Assembly (NCBI RefSeq): GCF_033439725.1
Contig: NW_026944391.1
Location: forward strand, 1 to 64,000
Length of the DNA stretch: 64,000 bases
Source: Neurospora tetraspora
Lineage: Eukaryota > Ascomycota > Sordariomycetes > Sordariales > Sordariaceae
Reading direction: 5' to 3'
The translations under genes were made by a program, and so were the position numbers. Positions 12,801 to 29,223 of the stretch are shown here, piece by piece (positions within the stretch are counted from its first letter, which is position 1; the number at the start of each line of letters is the position of its first letter). The notes beneath the pieces are model-generated. The model had not been told where the DNA came from. It searched no databases and was given only the letters and a program-made list of their open reading frames with translations.

Positions 12801-15800
12801 GTCTCAGTGAGAGAGGACCAAGGTAACAATTCAACCAGTATGGGACTGCACACACATACGGAGATGTCTCAAGAGCCCAAGTACGTCATCTATAACTTGA
12901 TGCTTGAGTCTACACGCAGATACATGATCGGAACTCTTACCAGAGATCTTTCAATGACCGATATCCAGAGAAAAGGCTGGTGCATGACACAAACGCTATC
13001 AGATTATTCCTTGGTCTGGATGCGTTTGCTGTCATAGTCCATAGCAAGCAAGTGGCCAGTCATGGCATGCTTCATTCATCGTGATGACCGTCTGGATTGC
13101 AGACTGGCTAAACCCTGATTTCAGACACCTATTCAACTATCATCCAAAACACTATGGTCGACTCAGGTGCCAATGATTCAATGATACAATGTGTACATTC
13201 ACCTACCAGAGGGACGGGTGATCCGCACATGGTTCACACAGAGGTTCTTACTTGACCACACCACATGCCTGAAGCGGATGAAACCAAGATCTTTGCCCAG
13301 TACATACGTGCCCGTTAATAAAGGACACTCGGAGCGAGGTAGCATCCCAGAGGCTGTAGGTAGGTACCGAAATTGAAAGATCTGGTGTGTTGTGTAACAC
13401 GAGCCCGGAAGTTACTTTTGCGATTTCTAACTTTTCGTTGACGTTGAAGGCTTGATTGAGCCGTGTCCACCTGCAGTGTCACAACCGATCAGACTTGGGA
13501 TTGCCCAATACATAAAAGACTTGTAAGAACCCAATCGCAACTTTCAAAAAGCAGTTATGACGATACTCGGAGCCTTATTGGATTCGAGTCTTCATAACTC
13601 GAACCAGGCCACTTGCTTGGGACGAGCTACCCCACGGCTTGTACTTAGTTTCTTTGGAGCATCAGACAACCAAGTGAGAGCTGAACGTGGGAAGCTAGGC
13701 AAGTGGTGAGTACAGTAAGTGGAATGGAGAGAGAGCGGCTGTGTTCTCACGGTAAGATGAAGACTACTGTGGTGTATTAATACAAGATCAATACCCACAG
13801 GGAACGGCTTGGGGGCACCGCTTGTACAATAAATGATGCGGCTTCATTCACTCGACATACCAAGCTCTCTGAGCGCAGCAAACGGTTCTTCATCCCTTGA
13901 TTCGTTGATAAGAAGCTTCCTAGGGTTAAACTCCGTACCATTGACGTGGCGCAAACAAACATCCAGGCTTTCGCTCGTCGGAGTCCAAGGACTGTTTAGA
14001 TGAGATTCTGCACTTGCAGGATGCTCCCATGGCGAACCCAACGGCTATGAGTCTGTTGACAGGAAGGTGATCGATGTTTTTTCCTTCGAAAATCGGTATT
14101 AAGTGTTTGAACGAGGCCCGGGATCCGTCACTAGTGACAAGCCGAACCATCGCCACAGGCCTGATGGTAGTGTTCCCACGCTTTTCTTCCATGAGCTATA
14201 ACCAAATCCACAATCGAAAGAACCACAACTCCAGGAACCGAAGGCCGTTTCTCTTTGAAAAAGCCATGGGCGGTGTATTCGCGTATGCCTGGGCTTGCCA
14301 TGGGAGAGGCGGGCTGTGACGATCGCCTTCTCTTTCGTGCCGAAGCAGAGGTCAAGCATGCAGTTAAGCAAGGGATGATGGTGACCTTAATGCTAGTCCC
14401 GATATGGTGTTTCGTTCTCTGCCGACTCTTCACTGACTGATCACCATTGGGGAGCAAATTACCTCAGAAGGCGTGATGAAATGCAGATGACTGGGTCAAG
14501 ATCCAGTAGTAAGTAATATCAAAGGAAGCAGTAAGTGGCTTTGCGTGCTGTTTGCTCGGGGTTTTCAAGGGAGGGCTTACATAGAAGAAGGCATTCGGGG
14601 ACTGGTCAAAATCTCTGGCTTGTCAGGTCCAAATAGTGGTCAGCGGGCACAAAGTGAGACGGGCGGAATGCTGATGTCTGGACCAAATGAACAAGCGCGT
14701 GCGGCACGCCCCCATGGACGGTTCTCACGCGACCATTGCAAACGACTTTTGCGGTTCCTCGCTGCTGAAAAAAATAGGTCGACTGTATCGAGTCCTTTTG
14801 ATAGGTCTCGAGAACCCCCCTCAGCAGATCCCCTCTATGCTTCGAGGTTCCATTTCTCAATGCCTGCTGCGTGCCCCTCTTGCCCTCCTCCCCGCCCTCT
14901 CTCCCCCAACTTCTCGCCCTCTCTGTGGTGGCGGGCCAAGCAGGCGATTGTCACTGTGTGTTTACAATGAAAACCTCGCAGCAAACGAGTCAATGCGGGC
15001 GTATTATTAGCGGCTTCATTCTCCGAAATGGCAGGCTTTCAAGGGTTTCCGTTTGTTGCTCAAGATGGTGTATCTATCAGATTCGAATGCGTGCATCTCT
15101 TTGTGACCTTTGGGCGAGTTGAGGGCGCGATAGAACCTTACACGGGGTTATTAAAAGTGTTTGTTCGCCGCGTGGCCGGAGCGTGAACCGGCAGGACTCC
15201 GTTCGAGTCCCGTGTCGCCCCCGCCCGTCCAGTCTGAAGTGGACCCGTACCTCTACTAGTACAGTATACCTAGGTACGCTAGTAGGTACATCTCCCCGCT
15301 GCGCGCCGTACACTTTTCGCGTCTTGTCACGCACCTTCCCTTGCACCGCAGTGCACCGCATTTGTGAACCTCATTGCCCTGCACTGCACGAGGGACGCAC
15401 GACGCATCAGTTTGCGCTAGAATACCGGCAATATTGCACCACATCTGGTATAATTTCTGTATTGTCGCATGCCTTAGTACGCTTGCCCACCTAGCAACCG
15501 TCGTCACGACTGGCTCTTTTTTTTCTCGGTTTCTTTCCTTCTCTTAGATGCGCCCAGTCAGAAAGCCTTTTGGCCAAACATTGACATCGCCATTGCCCGT
15601 GGAATCTGTCCGCGTTACTGCCCGCACCACCCGACGCCCTCGACGGTCCCGCGGCGAAAGTTGGAAGCACATGGGGAGAACCGAAAGTTTACTCACGCCT
15701 ACTAGTCCAGTCCGTTCCCAGACACTCCGAGTTCCCTCGACCTGCCCCGACTCTTCGCATTTCTCACACTACAGCTTTCGCGACCCCTCTGCACAGCTTC

Positions 15801-16124
15801 TTAATCGGAAACACCACTCTACCTCTGCTCCACACAAGCTGTCACTCTAGCTTTCCAACCACTTGCGTTTTTCACGATCGGACGAAGAAACAGAACAACC
15901 ATACTACCTTCACGCAGTAGTATCGAATATATGCCTTCACGATAGCCGCGATCGTCTTCCCAACATAAGCCCGCGACTGAGCTTTCCCCCTCTACAGCTA
16001 TCGCCATCGTCCCACGGCCTTTGCCGATTTGTTGGCAACCAGCTGGGTTGTCCACCACGCTCGAGTGTGCCGGGACATTGGCCTTGGATACGGATGCCTT
16101 GGATGCTTCCCCAAAGCTACCATC
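9830..16124. other. 6.3-kb region with no convincing gene
   Basis: This is the longest gap in the window. The left ~800 bp would be the leader and promoter of the PH-domain gene, the right ~600 bp those of the checkpoint kinase (CT-rich, many CAAC/CACC words around 15750-16110). Between them, about 10.7-15.4 kb, the composition is ordinary and not RIP-like, yet no frame has family motifs or consistent splice sites. A 60-residue minus frame at 11128-11310 is acidic but unsupported. A 9-bp inverted repeat (ACATCAACT ... AGTTGATGT) occurs near 12650-12685. The region could hold a long non-coding RNA, an unrecognised gene with many introns, or an old decayed element. Confidence 0.45.
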
Positions 16125-19100
16125 ATGGAAGAAATCTCAGACTCCCAGCTGGAGGCTACCCAAGGTGGGCTTGTTCCCGTGTTCCCTCTAGCATGTCTGA
16201 TGCTGTATCTCCTTGAACTAACCATTGGGACTTGTTCTGGCAGCCACTCAAGAGATCCTCGACCCTCGCCGGCTTGGAGAGCAACACTCGGGCTTTTCTG
16301 ACGAGGACCTAGCTGATATAATATGCATCCTTATCCCGTACACCGTTGGCGCAATGAAAGTGGTGACAAGGATGGTCGATGTCGCCCCCGCATTCGTCAT
16401 GGAGCGAAATGATACCAACCAAATCCACATGGACTTCGGCAACGACCATGAGAACACGTCCGTTCGTGCGCCTGCAGAGCCTTCGGAACTTCACCTCGCC
16501 TTTCGGTTCTCGTCCGAGCTCAAAAACCCCCTCGAAGGCTTTGTTTTTGGACGGGGTCACGAAGTGTGTGATGTCTCCGTTAGCCCCAAGCTGAAGTCTG
16601 TCAGCAACAAGCACTTCAAAATATGCTTCAACGAGCATGGCATCTTGATGATTGAAGACCTGTCATTCAACGGCACAAATGTGAACGGGAAATGGATATA
16701 TTCAGCACGAAAACCTCGGGAAGGAGAGCATCCCAAAATGTGGACACTGGGGAGTGGATCGGTGATAAGAATTCTCGGTGCCCAGCCAGGGAAGAGTGAA
16801 GAGGTAAAGCGTGAGGAAGACATTGTCTTCCTGGTTAGGGTTCCAAACCGCCATGGCAGGCACGCCGAGGCCTATAAAGACAACCTAGTCAAATACTTAT
16901 TGCAACGGACGGAGGTGGATGTAAACAAGACGATCGTGCCCGGACCAGGGGGGCGGGTAAGGCAATGTCCAGATTCAACTTCAGATGCATATTCTGACAC
17001 TTCACAATACAGGTTGATCTATTCAGAGACTCTCCGCAAAAGCCCACAGTCCGCGCCCCTGTGATTGCCATGCGTCAGCTATCGCCATCATCCATGCTTG
17101 GATCTTGCGGCATGAGGACTTGGAAGGGGTCTGACAAGTACAACTTTGTAGACAAAATCGGGCAGGGTGCCTTCGCTACGGTGTATATGATCACCGACAA
17201 GATGAACGGACGTCCATACGCCGCCAAAGAGCTCGAAAAACGGAGGTTCATGAAGAATGGTGTGCTTGACCAAAAGGTCGAGAATGAGATGAAGATCATG
17301 CAACGAGTATCTCATGTAAGTCACTATATCGTCCCGCGGCTAGAGTTGACATTCAATTTACGTCAACCCGGCACAACACGGCTAACGTCCTAATCTACAG
17401 CCGAACATTGTTCAGTTCAAGGAGCACCTGGATCCCGATGATAAACACCTTTACATAATCATGGAGTTTGTCGGTGAAGGTGACCTGGGAAAGTATATCG
17501 GCGCAAAAGGTCCCTTTTCCGAGCCAGATACCAAGACGATAGCGAGGCAGTTGGTGGACGCTCTTGGGTATCTGCATGATATGAACATTACTCACCGCGA
17601 TGTTAAGCCCGACAACATCCTCATCCAATCCCGGTTTCCGCTAGTCGTCAAGCTCACAGATTTTGGGCTTTCCAAAATGATCGATCACGACGCAACATTC
17701 CTTAGGACGTTCTGCGGTACGTTGCTCTACTGTGCGCCCGAAGTTTATGCAGAGTTCGAAGAGTACGACGAATTTGGCCGGCGAAATGTGCCTCGCAGCT
17801 ACCCGCGTCAACCTCGCCGGAGTCAGAGATACGATCACAACGTCGATATCTGGTCCTTGGGCGGTGTTCTATACTTCGCCTTGACCACCCAGCCACCGTT
17901 CCCTGCTAGAAACGGTGTCGGTCACACTGAGTTCCTGCACCAGGTCATGACAACTGTACCCAACCTCGCCCCGCTCATCGAGGCGGAAGTTTCGCCTGAG
18001 TGCCAAGATTTCTTGGGGCAGATGCTCCGTCGAAGACCTGAAAACCGGGCAACAGCACAAGAGTTGCTGAACCATGAATGGATCCACACCTCTCAAGATC
18101 CTTCAAATGTCGCGCCGTCTTGCCCACAAAATGGCGGAGTAGACGAACTGCTGGAAGCTGGAGCGTCTCAGCTGAGTTTGACCGACAGACCGGCGGCGAC
18201 ACCGAGAGGAGATGCACAAGGAGATGTCAACGTTGCGAGTGAGGACAACTTGCTTCAACAAGAGCTGATCGATGACGAGGAGCATGTCAGCGACTTCGAG
18301 CAGGACAAAGAGAACTATGCCTATAGGCCGGCCACCCAGAACGGACGTTTGTATGGTGAAGTTGGCCAGTCGGCGCTGGGAAGCCAGGGGGATGTGGCCT
18401 CAGGACGCTTAAATCTGCCCGCCACGCCAATAAGCGTAGAAACTCCCAAGCTGTTCAGGTCTAAAGATGAGATTCCGGACAGTCAGGACAACTCTGAAGA
18501 TGAAGAAGACACTCCTCGTCAAAGCAATCCACACACGCAGCGGTCACAGCCGCTTCTGGGTGATTCAAGTTATTTTACTTCGTCCGACGCGAGCAGGTCA
18601 GTCGACGTGGTGAACAACACCATCTTGGGAGCCAATTCGCAAAGCCTGGAGGGTGCTGAGAGCATAATGGGCCCACTCAATATGCAGTCCCGCCATGGCC
18701 TTGCTATACCATCGGTTGGGACTGACTTGAATAGGAGCAAACGGAAATCTTTCTTCGCAACAAACACCACCAATTCATGGTCGTCGATTGAAAATGAGCC
18801 TGTCTCCAAGAAGCGTCGATCTAACAGGGGGGTAGGTGCTATTCTGAACCGGAAGATAGCACCCATCGAGAACGAAGATGAGTTACTCGCCCAGGTGCCC
18901 ATGATCAGGTCCTATCCAAAGGTCACACCGCCAGCCCCGGAACCACAGATAAAGTCAGTGTATTGGGACAACAAGAACTTATCTACCTGTCATCTGAACT
19001 ATCCTGAGATGACAGTGGCACAATGGAACGCCTTCCGTATCGCGGCTGAGAACAGGAAAAAAAGAGATGGGTCAAATGAAAAGTTTGAGCCAGGTAAAAG

Positions 19101-20028
19101 CCCATTATGGGCTCTGGCCGAGAAATACTTTCCGCCCATGAGCAAGATCGAGACAGACCAACCCCTTTTATGGGCTTTGGCAAAGGAGAGCGGGGTTGTG
19201 ACAGAGACATCTCAACGAAAATCAATGGCAATCTCAGAGGGGGGTTGCTTACGGTCATCATACGAGTCCATACTACCTTGCATTTCGATCAGACTAAGCA
19301 AGTCGATAGTTACCTGGGGCAGGTCATCAGAGAACACCGAACGCTATCCCGACGAGCATGAGCATGCAACGAGGATACCGGAATGCGCGTTGAAGATCAT
19401 GGTCTGGAGGGAAAAGAATTTCGACCCCTCCAACCGCCTTATGCCCTGGATTCAATACTATGGCGACAACGAGGACTTGTATTTTTACGTCGCCACCAAG
19501 GCCACCGACGGAATCTATGTCAACGGCAAACACTTAGCTTCGAACGAACCCAGTGACCGAAAGAGCATCTGCAAAAATTGGATGCGACTCTACAACGGCG
19601 ACAGGATCATCGTCTGGAACGATCCCAAGGACGATGGCACCCTCAGCAAGATCGAAGTCGTCTTCGAGTGCAACTGGGGCGGCAGTCGATTCAGCCGAGA
19701 GTCTTCCGAACACAAAACGCCAGAACTGGTGAGCGAAGAGGTGGCCAAGAAGCTGGACGAGGTGTGCGTCGACGCCGAGAGGAAAGCCAAGAAGTATCAT
19801 CCCCTCCACGAGATGTACCCGCCGGATACCGCGGATTCCGAGGAGCGTAAGGCACGCATCGGTTGGGAAGAAAAGCTGTCGCGAAACTTTCAGAGACAGG
19901 TTGAAGAGGCGAAGAAGGCGATGCCGCTGGTGGCCAAGGGTACTAATTCTCGGTATTCTGGAAGCTATTCTTTTTCTAGTAGCTCCTCTTCCGGCTCGCG
20001 GCAGTCATGGGGAGATCTTGGGATTTGA
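16125..20028 (+). CDS. RAD53/CHK2-type checkpoint kinase, FHA-kinase-FHA
   Basis: Exons 16125-16164, 16244-16956, 17013-17315 and 17401-20028 give 1227 aa; all phases fit. The start creates MEEISDSQLEATQATQ, an SQ/TQ cluster that in this family is phosphorylated by ATR/ATM-type kinases. FHA1 lies near residues 105-190 (FGRGHEVCDV, SNKHFKI, NGTNVNGK). The kinase domain covers about 294-590: GQGAFATVY glycine loop, YAAKEL lysine, HRDVKPDN catalytic loop, DFGLSK, and FCGTLLYCAPEV. A second, more diverged FHA-like region sits near 985-1095 (VTWGRS, DGIYVNGK, LYNGDRIIVW), the Rad53 layout rather than the single-FHA Cds1 layout. The linker contains further SQ/TQ sites and basic patches (KRKS, KKRRSNRG). 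Role by family: relays DNA-damage and replication-stress signals to cell-cycle arrest and repair in the nucleus. In Neurospora the CHK2 relatives are PRD-4 and MUS-59; which one this matches cannot be decided here. Confidence 0.9.
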
Positions 20029-20951
20029 TAAGAGTTTTTGTGGTTTTCTTTTTTTGGATATATAAAGGTGACTGTGATCTGGGGATGGGGAAATAAATTT
20101 TCTCGAAGTTTAGATGTGTGTGGCGCATCCATCTTTATCTATCTTCCCCTCCTGTTGCTGGCCTATGGAGTTTTGATGCCTAGGCTTCATATCTTGCTAC
20201 ATTCATAGGTAACTTCTTTTAGAGCGTGGGGGCAAGACAGATGCCGAAAATGACAGAATTACTTTGAAGGACTGAGTGGCAGAAGCGCACATCCCAAATC
20301 GAAATATCATGAGTGACAGTTAGGAGTGAGTACCTTATCATTTCCGCCATTCTCCCTCGGTGGCATGATACCATAAAATGCGAGCGGAAAACATTTCAAC
20401 GCCTACCTAGTCGTGAATCTCTTTAACCGTGTTTTGCGCCATTCTTTTCCCGACAGGGTCTGTAGCCAATGACGTTTCGCAAACAACAAAATGCAACCCT
20501 TTCGCTACTTCAGGCTACTTTCCGAGTATCTTAGCAGGACGCTATAAGTCCTCTGACAGAGCCACTAGCTGCTTAGAAGCTGGGTACTCTGAAGTTTTTA
20601 TGGGCCGGGAAAAAAATGGCGCAAAATACGGTTAAAGAGATTGCTACGAAGTCATCCAACAAGTAAATAGGTACAGTTCATCACCACTTCCTGAACTTAC
20701 ACACTCGAGCTCCTCCGAGTCCAAGGCCAGCTGCCGGACGAACCGTACCTTCCTTCCCGTCCTTGCTTGCCGCGGCTGCCATGCCACTCCTTCATCCGAT
20801 ATCAAGCCCACCCCCTAATCTATATATATATATACAGCAGAACAGCCGCTATGAACCATATAAGGGACCTAGTTGGTCCCCTCACTCTTTCTAACAACAA
20901 CCGCTTAGGTGGTCAGATGGCATAGTGGCATACCGTTTGACTCCTCAAAAC

Positions 20952-20982
20952 TTACCTACGCTAGGTAAATATTTATTTACCT
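20952..20982. repeat. two overlapping palindromes
   Basis: TTACCTA (20952-20958) pairs with TAGGTAA (20962-20968) around CGC, and AGGTAAATA (20963-20971) pairs with TATTTACCT (20974-20982) around TT. The middle arm is shared, so the two hairpins are mutually exclusive. Confidence 0.9.
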
Positions 20983-21258
20983 GTCCGGATTGGGAACGGT
21001 GTGTTTGGTGTGCTAAGACACGTAGCCAGGGGTCTTCACCACCTACCTAGACTAGTAGCCGGTCTACCTGTATGGTGGTATCTGGGAACACTCCCGTCGA
21101 CAGAGGCAATAACAGAATTGAGGAGGCTTAAACGGTTCACGCCACTGCTCTGAACGAGCGGTTGTTGTTTTTTTTGCTTCGTTTTTTTTTTTTGCTCTTT
21201 TTTGTTTTGTCCGCAGAGAGAGAGGTAGTGCGTTCGAACCAGTTCAGTTCGTCGATAA

Positions 21259-21262
<4 letters not shown>

Positions 21263-21293
<31 letters not shown>
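21263..21293. repeat. homopolymer T run (31 nt)
   Basis: An uninterrupted run of about 31 T on the plus strand. A shorter T run lies ~75 bp upstream (21171-21193). No attached element is recognisable. Confidence 0.9.
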
Positions 21294-21828
21294 CTTGCCT
21301 GTATCCTTACTTGAACACGAACTAGTAAGTAAGAGAAGGGTGCTTGTATGTATATAGTATAGACAGTTATATAAAGAAGACTCGCTTGCTACTCTAGTAT
21401 AACATGGAGGTGAACACACACCAAGATCCGTAACCGACCGCTGTTTGGACATTATGGACTTGCTTGCTCCTAACAGAGTGATCTAATAGACATAGATGAA
21501 GTAACATGAAGATAACCAAAAAGGGAATGAACACAATGGAGAATAACAAGAAGAAAAAAACCCGCCAACAAAAACCCCATGATTTTTTATCCAGACAGCC
21601 AAACTTTGTAAAGTTCGTGCCTGAAGAGTCTGCCTGCTCCAGATACTCTCATTCCTTCCTCAGAAAAAACCTAGGTAGCTATCCTCCATTTCCGCCTTCC
21701 CCCTTGCTCCTTCCACCTACCTCTTCCCACTCCCCACTTCCCACTTGCCCTTTCCCATTTTCCCCTTCTTCATCTCTCCTCCCTCGCAGTATATCAAGTC
21801 ACATCACCACCATTCTAGGGGGGGCAGG

Positions 21829-25602
<3,774 letters not shown>

Positions 25603-27938
25603 GTCGTAAAGTACTTGATATGAGGCGATAAAGATTTAGGTCGTCTAAGGAGCAACGAGTTTCTCAACGTTCTGTTAAGCGGTTAAGGGGAACCCATTGC
25701 TGACTGTGAGAGATGTATAGCAAGTGCACCTGCTTCAGTCCAGGCAGCCAAACGAATACGTAGTGACGAGAATCGATTCAAGCCGGATCCCAAGTGTAAA
25801 TGTTCCAGTCAATCGGACGACTGATACTGTTGCTGCTGTCTTTGAACCACGTTCTGAGGCATAGAAATTCCGGTCACACTCAATGGTCCTGCCTCTGAGC
25901 AGGAAGGTGTTGGAGCTATGGGAAAGTAAGCAAACGAAGATAGGTCGGCAGGTGGACGGCTGATGTGGGTTGAAAGGGTAGGAATTAGGGTCTGGAGTAC
26001 GAGAAGCTTACCTACCTTGGCAGCTTGGGTAGCTACCTCGAGGCTACCTATTGTGTGTCCGGGTTGATAAGGTAGTCGAACGGCTTGTGAATGTTGGTTC
26101 GACAGAAAAAGGAAGTTCCCCCACCGATCACTCACAAACCAAACGTTCCGTCTTTTGAGTGGATGGTTGGCCGCCGCCGTTGACCATGAGGGAGCTAGTA
26201 AAGGGGTGGAATTCAAGGGAAGGGTAAGGAACGGAAAAGTAAGGAAAGGTAAGGGAAAAGATATGATGATTTCCGCCAAGCTTTCCGCACGTAAGGGTGT
26301 AAGTGCTCAGAGATGTGCAGACATCGGCCAAACAGGTCCAGGTTTTTTGGCTTATTGGTTCAAACGATTTCAAAGATTCGTCTCCCAAATAACTCGTTAA
26401 CTATCATTACACCTCCTCATCTTAGGTAGCCGATAAGGTCGATGAAGTTGATACTACTTCGAGTGAGGGCAGTTTGGTGGTGAGGTGCACGGGCCGTATT
26501 TTTCGGTTTGGAATTTCGATATTTTCTGAATTTTGATAATTTCGGGAATTTTGTTATTGTTTCAGGAATTGACCTTCACCAGAGGGAGCTAGGGAGCGTT
26601 TAACCTCCTAGGCCACCTAGGCCCAGGCACGTCAGGGCCAATCTAGAACCAGATAGTGGTACTATTCCGGGTGCTTCCGGTTCGCTTCTACAGAATACCT
26701 TACCTACTGGACTTCTGGAACGCTCTGGCTGATGTGAATGGGTACCTCGAACGGGACCTAGAAAGCTTGGCAATACGTTAACATCAGTCCCCGAAGCCAT
26801 GTCCAGCTGGTATGCACCTTTGGCTACTACTATAAAGTAGGCTGTGGTCTCCTCGTCGGCATGCCTTTGCCAATATCAGCGTTGTTCTCATAGAGTGTCG
26901 TACAAGGCATGGAAGTGGCCCAGCTGGTCACTGACACTTCTTATTCAGGCTGGTTGACCACGGAAGTCGGATTTGGTCCCTATGTACCAGAGATGAACAG
27001 TGGCCCGAAAGGTAGAACGTTGAGGCTCTGCGACTGTTGATGACAATGCTTTTGTGCTTGAAGAATACTCACAGATGAACTCGTCCAATAACTCTTCAAG
27101 AGTATACAGAACTCGGAGATACTGTATGTGAGGGACACTCGTCGTGTGTAGCTTGAGGGGGTCCTTCGCTGGAATTGTGTACTTGACCCCTGATATTAGC
27201 GCACCTGCGTACATACCCCGTCAGACCATCCCTGTTGTGGCTAGATTATTAATAGCTCTGTCCAATCCAGTTTGACGGAGTTCCCCCCCTACGTGTCAAA
27301 ATCCGGGACTTGGATCCGCTGCGGCTTACCCTTTCTGCTACCTATAGCCTCCGAGGACTCTGTAAGCTTTCTCTGAAGACACTGGAATAATTCACAATCG
27401 CTTGAAAAGCAGAAAGTCAAAGCAGGGAACGATGATTCTTTAGCTATCTGAATCACGAAACTCACCAAAGCCCAGTGGGCCTGCACCCACGGCGTAGTCT
27501 GGGCATCCGTCTCTGTTCTCCCCTGCCTTGCTAGGTGTGAATATGTACCCATGTGCATGTCTCACTGGTTCCCACTGACGGAACTGCCTTGACTCTTCCT
27601 TCATTGAGATTTGGCGGTCCGGTGGTTTCCGTCACAGCTCCCGCTTGGCAGGTAGAACCTCGTTGTGACTGCCTATTGCGGTATGTCTCCCAACAAAGCC
27701 TCCTTTCGATAAACTCAGCCGAGACCGGCTGGATCCGTTATGGGACACCATTGACCCCTCTCGTTGCATACGTGGGGTATGGCATAGTCCATCAGCTGTA
27801 TGCTATCGATGTGGTCAATCCGACAAGGCAGCGTCGAGGACGACTTTTGGCCTTTTGCTGTTGCACGGTGCCATAGCACGCTCATTCTACTGTTAAGCGC
27901 CGGAAAACTTCCAGAGCATAACTCTCTGTAGAGACTGC
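25603..27938. other. intergenic (2.3 kb)
   Basis: Upstream of the zinc-cluster gene and downstream of THO3. Several TACCTA/TAGGTA words cluster at 26005-26060 and 26600-26705, and an AT-rich patch lies at 26490-26570. A minus frame at 25809-26279 has no family features and is probably leader sequence of the transcription factor. No gene is supported. Confidence 0.5.
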
Positions 27939-29223
27939 TCACTTCCTATCCGTGTCCACGCCGATGATGCGGAGTACGCCTAGATCACTGTAAGCAAGGC
28001 AGTATCTGGTAGGTGCCCATGCCACTGCTTCACAAGCACCGGCTGTCTTGAAGGTGTGGACATGCTCGCCCGTCTCGGTATGAGTAACTTCCAAGCTACC
28101 ACCTATCGAGCGAGTTAGCATTCTCAATCACAAGTGGATGACCAAAGAGTAGCTGACGTACCTTCTTCACAGCCACCGACCACATAACTACCATCAAACG
28201 TGAAGCCTGTGGATGTGGTTAGTAACGAAACAACTCCGGTGAGCAAACAGGGGTAAGGTACTTATGCTCTTGACCGGCCCAACCATGCGGGTTACTGTCC
28301 GCTGGCAAATCCAGTCTTTGGTATCAAACAAGGCAATGATGGAATCGGCGCCTCCCGTTGCCAGGTATTTGCCCGTGGGAGAGAGCTCAGCTGTTAGGCA
28401 AGATGCTGTATGGCCTTTGAGCGTGAATTCAGTTGACTCGCCCTCTGGGACGGCGTGGTTCACATGCAGGACAGGTTCAAAGTCGGGGTAGGACAAAATG
28501 CGTATCCTTCCTTCGTTGGTGGGCAGAAATACCTTGTCACCACTCCAACAGAAGGCCATCTGGTTTGTACCGACCGCTTGATGGTGGGTCGAAACGATGG
28601 AAGACTGAGAGGGCAGGATATGGAACAAATCGCCATTCTTAACAATGGTTAGCCTGTGGACTTTACTTTGGAACTTGCAGAACACCTACCTTGCTACCAA
28701 CGAGTAACGAGGATCCATCAGGTGCCCAAGCCAGGGATGTGGCGTGACCAGAAACCTTGACCTCGTTGACACATGCCTTGGTCCTTACGTCCCAGATCTT
28801 GACAGCGCCATCGCTACTGACGCTGCAAAGTTCAGCATCCTTGACGGGGTTGAAGGCGACCTTCTCAATCGGAGCAGCATGACCTTTGAGCTCGGTTGAG
28901 AATTTGACATTGGGCTTCTCGGGATTCCAGACACGAAGTGTCTTGTCAACAGCACCAGTGGCAATAAGAGTTCCCAATGGGTTCCAGGCTATTGTGCTTA
29001 GGCTAGGAAACAACCACCGTTAGCGAGGAACGATATGTGACCGTCTGAGTTACGGTGACATGGATAAACTGTGACGATGATGGGCGAGGTACCTGTGATG
29101 ACTTCCACCACCACCCCGAGGCCCGGAGGTGGTGTCGTTGTAGGACTGACTCTTCAGCGGTCCAAAATAGGCCGAAAACTTCTCCTTCGGCAAGCTGTAT
29201 CTGGGGCGTAGGAGCGGAGCCAT
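27939..29223 (-). CDS. THO complex WD40 subunit (THO3/TEX1-like)
   Basis: Five exons (29223-29093, 29002-28690, 28637-28262, 28206-28162, 28102-27939) give 342 aa in phase. The N-terminal tail MAPLLRPRYSLPKEKFSAYF precedes WD40 blades: LSTIAWNPLGTLIATGAVDKTLRVWNP, VAFNPVKDAELCSVSSDGAVKIWDV, SLAWAPDGSSLLVGSK, MAFCWSGDKVFLPTNEGRI, CLTAELSPTGKYLATGGADS, and FTFDGSYVVGGCEEG. Small size, blade spacing and the LRVWNPEKP region match THOC3/TEX1, which works in the THO/TREX complex coupling transcription to mRNA export. The 45-bp fourth exon is the smallest. Intron 2 (28638-28689, 52 bp) ends in the less usual TTAAG acceptor, chosen because a nearby CACAG would shift the frame. It is transcribed divergently from the RIC1 gene, sharing a 772-bp promoter region. 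Confidence 0.87.

Larger units (their letters stand above)
20029..21828. other. intergenic with simple repeats (1.8 kb)
   Basis: Lies between the 3' ends of two convergent genes. It holds (TA)7 at 20821-20834, overlapping palindromes at 20952-20982 and a 31-nt T run at 21263-21293. No gene is supported. The CT-rich part near 21680-21830 is probably the 3' flank of the zinc-cluster gene. Confidence 0.6.

Noticed and set aside
15183-15225. tRNA-like T-arm (GTTCGAGTCCC) on the plus strand
   Set aside because: The stem bases flanking TTCGAGT do not pair in the tRNA register, no acceptor partner or A box lies at the right distance upstream.
20905-21050. A-box-like TGGCATAGTGG suggesting a tRNA gene or tRNA-derived SINE
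   Set aside because: No B box follows, the anticodon arm lacks U33, and no acceptor stem closes; only the palindromes are reported.
25809-26279. 156-codon minus frame upstream of the zinc-cluster gene
   Set aside because: Composition follows local CT-rich and Gln-codon runs; no domain and no splice link to the gene.
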